Positions 60,431 to 64,000 of a stretch of 64,000 nucleotides of DNA are shown in pieces. The stretch is from assembly GCF_001547525.1 (NCBI RefSeq), contig NZ_CM003768.1, positions 248,001 to 312,000 of the forward strand. The letters are read 5' to 3'. How positions within the stretch are numbered: the stretch's first letter is position 1; every line of letters begins with the position of its first letter. The notes beneath the pieces are model-generated. The model made no database searches, had not been told where the DNA came from, and saw only the letters and a list, made by a program, of their open reading frames with translations. The stretch is from Burkholderia anthina. Its GTDB lineage: Bacteria > Pseudomonadota > Gammaproteobacteria > Burkholderiales > Burkholderiaceae. Made by a program: the position numbers and the translations under genes.

Positions 60431-60514
60431 TCCTATGTAAGATAAATGTAGTGCGATTTCGGTAAAAAATGCGGAATTCGGGGCATCGCGTGGCTTTCGA
60501 TTCCCAAACGGACA

Positions 60515-60543
60515 TTGATTCGCGCGGCCAATAACGCTACGCT
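60515..60543 (+). promoter_or_regulatory. Possible promoter of the barnase-type RNase gene
   Basis: TTGATT at 60515-60520, 17 bp, then TACGCT at 60538-60543, 53 nt before the ATG. The match is moderate. It diverges from the putative small-RNA promoter about 85 bp away. Confidence 0.35.
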
Positions 60544-60595
60544 AACGCCTTTGTTGGTCGTCAACTACTTGATTTAACAGCGGGAACCCTGGTTC

Positions 60596-61027
60596 ATGGC
60601 ACGCAAGTGGCTCCGCAACGGCGCGCTCGCGTCCGTCTTCGCGATGTTCGCGATGGGTATCGTCGGCACGCCGACGGGCAGTCTGGTTTCCGCCGCTTAC
60701 GCACGGGAGGCCGTTCCGGCCGACGTGGCCGCCAGCGGGCTCGATACGATCCCGACTGCCCGTCTTCCGCGCGAGGCCGTGACCACGCTGGGCTTGATCA
60801 GCGCCGGCGGCCCCTATCCGTACGAGAAAGACGGCGCCGTGTTCGGCAACCGCGAGCGGATCCTGCCGAAGGCGAAGCGCGGCTACTACCATGAGTACAC
60901 GGTGCCGACGCCGCGTGCGCGCAATCGCGGCGCGCGCCGGATCGTCTGTGGCGGGCCGTTGCGCCGGATCGACAACTGTTATTACACGGGCGACCACTAC
61001 AACAGTTTTAAACGTATTGTTGAATGA
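60596..61027 (+). CDS. Secreted guanyl-specific ribonuclease (barnase / RNase Sa family)
   Basis: 143 aa. The signal peptide ends near AYA (residue 36). The catalytic core aligns with RNase Sa: guanine-binding FGNRE at 83-87, general base E100 in YYHEYTVPTP, R111 and R115 in ARNRGARRIV, and H134 in YTGDHYNSF. All key residues are present, so the enzyme should be active and exported. C118 and C128 could form a disulfide. The barstar gene follows 16 nt after the stop, as expected for a toxic nuclease with its inhibitor. Confidence 0.9.
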   Translation: MARKWLRNGALASVFAMFAMGIVGTPTGSLVSAAYAREAVPADVAASGLDTIPTARLPREAVTTLGLISAGGPYPYEKDGAVFGNRERILPKAKRGYYHEYTVPTPRARNRGARRIVCGGPLRRIDNCYYTGDHYNSFKRIVE

Positions 61028-61043
61028 CTTCGGGACGAATGGC

Positions 61044-61607
61044 ATGAGCGACTCCATCTACGCGCACGATACGGCGGCGGCGGATCTGTTCGCGGCCGGC
61101 GACGGCAATCTGTTTCAGCGTGTGATTCAGCTGCACGCGGCGGCGCAGGCCGGCGGCACGCCGGAGCAACAAGAAGCCGAGCCCGGGCTTTCATCGAACG
61201 AGGAGCCTATGAGCCTTTTCACGACCGTGCGACCCAATCTCGTGCAGTCGATCCGCGCGTTCCGCGTGCAGGATCTCGCCGACGAAGCCGGTCGGCTCGG
61301 CCAGCATTTCCTGTATGCGTATTGCGGCGCCGCGCAGTCGAAGCAGGAAGTGATGGAAACGATCGCGACCTCGTTCCTGTTTCCGAAGCATTTCGGGAAG
61401 AACTACGACGCGCTGTACGATTGCCTCACCGATCTCGTCGCGAAGGCCGGCGCGCAGCCTGGTTTCGTGATCGTCCTCGAAGGGTTGCCGATCGCGCAGA
61501 AATTCGACAAGGAAGGGCGCGAAACGCTGCTCGACGTGTTCCGCGAGGCGGCCGAATTCTGGGCCGAGCGCAAGGTCGCGTTCCGCGTGTTCTACTCGTT
61601 CGCGTAA
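61044..61607 (+). CDS. Barstar-family ribonuclease inhibitor
   Basis: 187 aa from the ATG at 61044. The barstar domain occupies the C-terminal half: KQEVMETIATSFLFPKHFGKNYDALYDCLTDL is matched in order by a helix, the FPxHFGKNxDAL loop and an acidic helix that plugs the RNase active site. It protects the cytoplasm from the upstream RNase. A second ATG at 61209 has a much better ribosome site (GAGGAG) and gives a 132-aa protein of more usual size. The 55-residue upstream extension has no known domain, so the true start is open. Confidence 0.88.
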   Translation: MSDSIYAHDTAAADLFAAGDGNLFQRVIQLHAAAQAGGTPEQQEAEPGLSSNEEPMSLFTTVRPNLVQSIRAFRVQDLADEAGRLGQHFLYAYCGAAQSKQEVMETIATSFLFPKHFGKNYDALYDCLTDLVAKAGAQPGFVIVLEGLPIAQKFDKEGRETLLDVFREAAEFWAERKVAFRVFYSFA

Positions 61608-61914
61608 GCGCGTCGGCGGGCCGGTACGCCGCGTTGTCGCAGCTTCCGGTCGTTGTTCGCCGCCGGCACCGGAATCCGGTGCGCAACCTCTCCGAAACCC
61701 GCCTTTGCGCGGGTTTTTTTGCCTCTGGCGACTGAATCGGCGGGTGCGCCGGGCACCCGATGGACGTACTTCACGTCATTGCAACGATGCCGGCGACGAG
61801 CATGCGCTTGCACGGATCGCCCCGTACACGGCAACGCGATTCATCGCCGCGGAATGAACCCGAGACGATCCGCGCGTTGAAGTCGAGCCGGAGCGAATCG
61901 CGCGAGGTTGCCGA
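61608..61914. other. Intergenic region between barstar and rsmE
   Basis: 307 nt between converging genes. Besides the terminator at 61695-61720 there is one short stem (CGGGTGC/GCACCCG near 61741-61757). I see no gene or other signal in the rest. Confidence 0.5.
61695..61720 (+). terminator. Rho-independent terminator of the RNase-barstar operon
   Basis: AAACCCGC (61695-61702) pairs with GCGGGTTT (61709-61716), followed by T through 61720. Confidence 0.92.
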
Positions 61915-62703
61915 TCACCACCCGCCCCAGCGCGCCGCCAATGCCGCGAGTACGGCCGCACCGGCCGTCTCGGTGCGCAGCACGCGCGGCCCGAGCGACA
62001 GCGCGGTGAACCCGCGTGCGCGTGCCGCATTTTCCTCGTCGGGCGACAGCCCGCCTTCGGGCCCGATCAGCAGCGTGACGGCGCCCGCCGGCGGCGCGTC
62101 GGGCAGCGACGCGAACGGGATGCTCGCGCGCGGCGACAGCAGCAGCCGGAGTTCGCCGTCGGCCGGCGCGGCCGGCAGCGCGTCGAGCCATGCGTGGAAG
62201 CCGGCCACCGGCGCGACGTCGGGCACGCGGTTGCGTCCGCACTGTTCGCACGACGCGCGCACGACGCCGCGCCAGTGCGCGACGCGCTTGTCCGCCCGTT
62301 CGCCGGCGAGTTTCACGACGCCGCGCGCGGTCGACAGCGGCACGACCGCCGCGACGCCGAGCTCGACGGCCTTCTCGATCACCCAGTCCATCTTGTCGCC
62401 GCCGGCGATGCCCTGCGCGAGCGTCACGCGATACGGCGGCTCGGCCTCGGCGGGCTCGAACGTATCGACCTGCACGAGCGCGCCGCGCTTGTCGACCTCG
62501 ACGAGCCGCGCGCGGTACTGGCCGCCCGTGCCGTCGAACAGCGCGAGCGCGTCGCCGGGCTGCAGGCGCAGCACCTGCACGTGGCGCGCGACGTCGGCCG
62601 GCAATGCGAGCGGGGTGTCGGCGCGCGGCGCGGCGTCGACGAAAAAGCGCGGCACGGCCGCGGTGGTGGTGGCTTCGTTCATGCGTGTGGCGGTTTCGGT
62701 CAT
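61915..62703 (-). CDS. rsmE: 16S rRNA (uracil-1498-N3)-methyltransferase
   Basis: 262 aa. The start (ATG at 62703) overlaps the VOC stop as ATGA; a second ATG at 62682 would remove 7 residues. An N-terminal PUA-like part (HVQVLRLQPGDALALFDGTGGQY) is followed by a SPOUT knot: LLIGPEGGLSPDEENAARA and LSLGPRVLRTETA bind S-adenosylmethionine. KMDWVIEKAVELGV is a conserved RsmE stretch. It methylates U1498 of 16S rRNA. Confidence 0.93.
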   Translation of the reverse strand: MTETATRMNEATTTAAVPRFFVDAAPRADTPLALPADVARHVQVLRLQPGDALALFDGTGGQYRARLVEVDKRGALVQVDTFEPAEAEPPYRVTLAQGIAGGDKMDWVIEKAVELGVAAVVPLSTARGVVKLAGERADKRVAHWRGVVRASCEQCGRNRVPDVAPVAGFHAWLDALPAAPADGELRLLLSPRASIPFASLPDAPPAGAVTLLIGPEGGLSPDEENAARARGFTALSLGPRVLRTETAGAAVLAALAARWGGW

Positions 62704-63116
62704 GCGTCGAGACGGCACCCGAGCGCCCAGCGGTAGCCGTCGAGATCCTCGATCTGCGCGAACCGGTCGCCCCAGAACTGATCCTGCGGCGCGCTCAGCG
62801 ATTTCGCGCCCGCGTCGAGCGCGCGCTGCCAGGTGGCGTCGACGTCGTCGACATACAGATAGAACGATTGCGGCGCGGTGGCGTTCGCGCGCTTCGGCGT
62901 GAGCGCGGGCGAGCCGAACGCGCCCTCGGGCGCGAACATCACGATCAACTGGCCGCGATAGGCCATCTCGACGTGCATGATTGCGCCGTCCTCGTCGTGC
63001 ACGTCGCGTACCGTGAAGCCGAATGCGGCCTGGAAGAACTCGATGGCCGCGCGCGCGTTGCGCACGGTCAGGTAGGGCGTCAACCAAGGCACGTTGGCCG
63101 GACGTGGATCGGTCAT
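62700..63116 (-). CDS. VOC-family (glyoxalase-like) protein
   Basis: 138 aa from the ATG at 63116 with AGGAG 6 nt upstream. Two beta-alpha-beta-beta-beta modules are seen: WLTPYLTVRNARAAIEFFQAAFGF and QSFYLYVDDVDATWQRALDAG. The pattern is that of the PhnB-like/glyoxalase superfamily, with possible metal ligands H in MHVEMAYRG and acidic residues in QIEDLDGY. The substrate cannot be inferred. Its stop overlaps the rsmE start. Confidence 0.82.
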   Translation of the reverse strand: MTDPRPANVPWLTPYLTVRNARAAIEFFQAAFGFTVRDVHDEDGAIMHVEMAYRGQLIVMFAPEGAFGSPALTPKRANATAPQSFYLYVDDVDATWQRALDAGAKSLSAPQDQFWGDRFAQIEDLDGYRWALGCRLDA

Positions 63117-63204
63117 GAAAATCTCCTGTTGCACGGTATCGGCGCCGCGGCGCCTGCGCCGGTCTCATGCTGGAACGACGGAACGTTGCGCGGCGTGCCG
63201 AGGT

Positions 63205-64000
63205 TCAGCGGCGAACGCCCAGTGTATCGCGCAGCGCGCGCGGCAGGGCAAAGAGGGACGCATGCAGCCGCGCATCGTAGTAGCGCAAGCCGTCGACGCG
63301 GCGGGCCGCGAGCCGTTCGTCGACGTCGTGCGCGAACAGCGCGGCCGCATCGAGCGTGTCGCTCGCGATCGCCATCAGCCACTGCGAGCCGTACAGCGGC
63401 ACGTGCGCCGACAGTGGGTCGACGACCGCGAAGCTCGCGCGCAGATCGTCGAGCAGCGCGGCGATGCGCGCGGCATGGAACACCGGCGAGCCGAGATGCA
63501 TCGAGATCGCGCCGCAGCGCGTGAGGATTCGCTTGAGCCGCGCGTAGAACGCACGCGTATAGAGGCCGGCCGCCGGCGAATCGGGCGGCGTGAGGTCGAA
63601 CACGACGAGATCGAAATGTTCGACCGTCGAATCGACGAAGTGCGCGGCGTCGCCGATCACGACCTCGACGCGCGGGTCGTCGAGCGCGCCCTGGTGCACG
63701 TCGTCGAGATAGCGGCGCGCCATCCCGATCACCTCGTGGTCGAGCTCGGCGATCACGATCCGTTCGATGCACGCGTGCTTGAGCAACTGGCGCGCCGCGC
63801 CGCCGTCGCCGCCGCCGAGCACGAGCGCCTTCTTCGGCGCCGGATGCGCGAGCGCGGCCGGGTGCGTCATGCATTCGTGATACACGTACTCGTCGCCGAC
63901 CGACGTCATCGGCCGGCCGTCCAGCGTGAACAGGCGGCCGAGCTGCGGCGTTTCCCAGACTTCGATGCGCTGGTGCGGCGACGCCACGTGCGCGAGCCGG
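63205..64000 (-). CDS. speE: Spermidine synthase-like polyamine aminopropyltransferase, N-terminus outside window
   Basis: The frame is open to the right edge, so the N-terminus is missing; about 264 residues remain. HQRIEVWETPQLGRLFTLDG and MTSVGDEYVYHECMTHP bind substrate. ALVLGGGDGGAARQLLKH is the nucleotide loop for decarboxylated S-adenosylmethionine. IAELDHEVI, IGDAAHFVD and FDLTPPDSPAAGLYTRAFY hold the acidic catalytic positions. The last reads DLTPPDSPA rather than the common DxTDPxGPA, a small departure from typical SpeE. A GTG at 63987 could be read as a start, but the RIEVWET core normally has more sequence before it. Confidence 0.85.
   Translation of the reverse strand, partial: RLAHVASPHQRIEVWETPQLGRLFTLDGRPMTSVGDEYVYHECMTHPAALAHPAPKKALVLGGGDGGAARQLLKHACIERIVIAELDHEVIGMARRYLDDVHQGALDDPRVEVVIGDAAHFVDSTVEHFDLVVFDLTPPDSPAAGLYTRAFYARLKRILTRCGAISMHLGSPVFHAARIAALLDDLRASFAVVDPLSAHVPLYGSQWLMAIASDTLDAAALFAHDVDERLAARRVDGLRYYDARLHASLFALPRALRDTLGVRR

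Overview
The window is high-GC, densely packed bacterial chromosome. Gene content and order (argJ–mutT–yacG–zapD–coaE–pilDCB, ispB/rplU-rpmA-obgE-proB, nrdAB next to a lysine/alanine-rich histone H1-like gene, prmA-accCB-aroQ, barnase–barstar) indicate a Burkholderia species, most likely of the B. cepacia complex, primary chromosome. I see no insertion sequence, prophage, CRISPR array or rRNA. One tRNA gene is present, tRNA-Pro(CGG).

Layout. 1-1692 (+): 3' end of argJ, a DUF815 P-loop ATPase and mutT. 1750-8255 (-): a transcription unit running corC-like, pilB, pilC, pilD, coaE, zapD, yacG. 8396-8472 (-): tRNA-Pro with its own terminator. 8622-9617 (-): ispB, divergent from rplU-rpmA (9828-10427). 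10614-12935 (+): obgE, proB. 13033-14299 (-): CNP1-like lipoprotein, rppH. 14529-16888 (+): proS, marC. 16981-18994 (-): hpt, ffh. 19084-20886 (+): cytochrome-c-assembly-like membrane protein, PP0621-like protein, ampD. 21339-27015 (+): nrdA, nrdB, H1-like gene, with a promoter and paired NrdR boxes before nrdA and hairpin-rich gaps before nrdB and H1. 27252-35547 (-): glycine-zipper lipoprotein, PfkB kinase, tpx, DUF3426 protein, prmA, accC, accB, aroQ, TlpA-like protein, conserved hypothetical. 35795-41524 (+): mpl, YqiA-like hydrolase, RNase II-like protein, aroE, mtgA. 41948-44033 (+): S10 carboxypeptidase-like lipoprotein and an EF-hand protein. 44384-53520 (+): a sugar catabolic operon (IclR regulator, dgoK, dgoA, SDR, araFGH-type ABC transporter, second SDR, aldose 1-epimerase). 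53560-55644 (+): pyrF and a secreted HAD phosphatase. 55678-57743 (-): pncC, pgpA, thiL. 57920-61607 (+): maeB, then a secreted barnase-type RNase and its barstar inhibitor. 61915-64000 (-): rsmE, VOC protein, 3' part of a speE-like gene.

Most genes are housekeeping, and many neighbours overlap by ATGA or GTGA, which implies translational coupling. The sugar operon joins an arabinose-type importer and a mutarotase to two SDR dehydrogenases and the last two steps of a De Ley-Doudoroff (galactonate-type) route. No lactonase or sugar-acid dehydratase gene lies in the cluster.

The least explained signals are non-coding. (1) 60285-60420 (-) looks like a free-standing small RNA gene: a -10 box, a closed three-stem fold and a terminator, lying divergently upstream of the barnase-type gene. 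(2) 26104-26280, between nrdB and the H1-like gene, holds a chain of strong stem-loops. (3) 20985-21050 is a near-consensus promoter whose -10 is covered by the first of two NrdR boxes spaced 31 bp apart.
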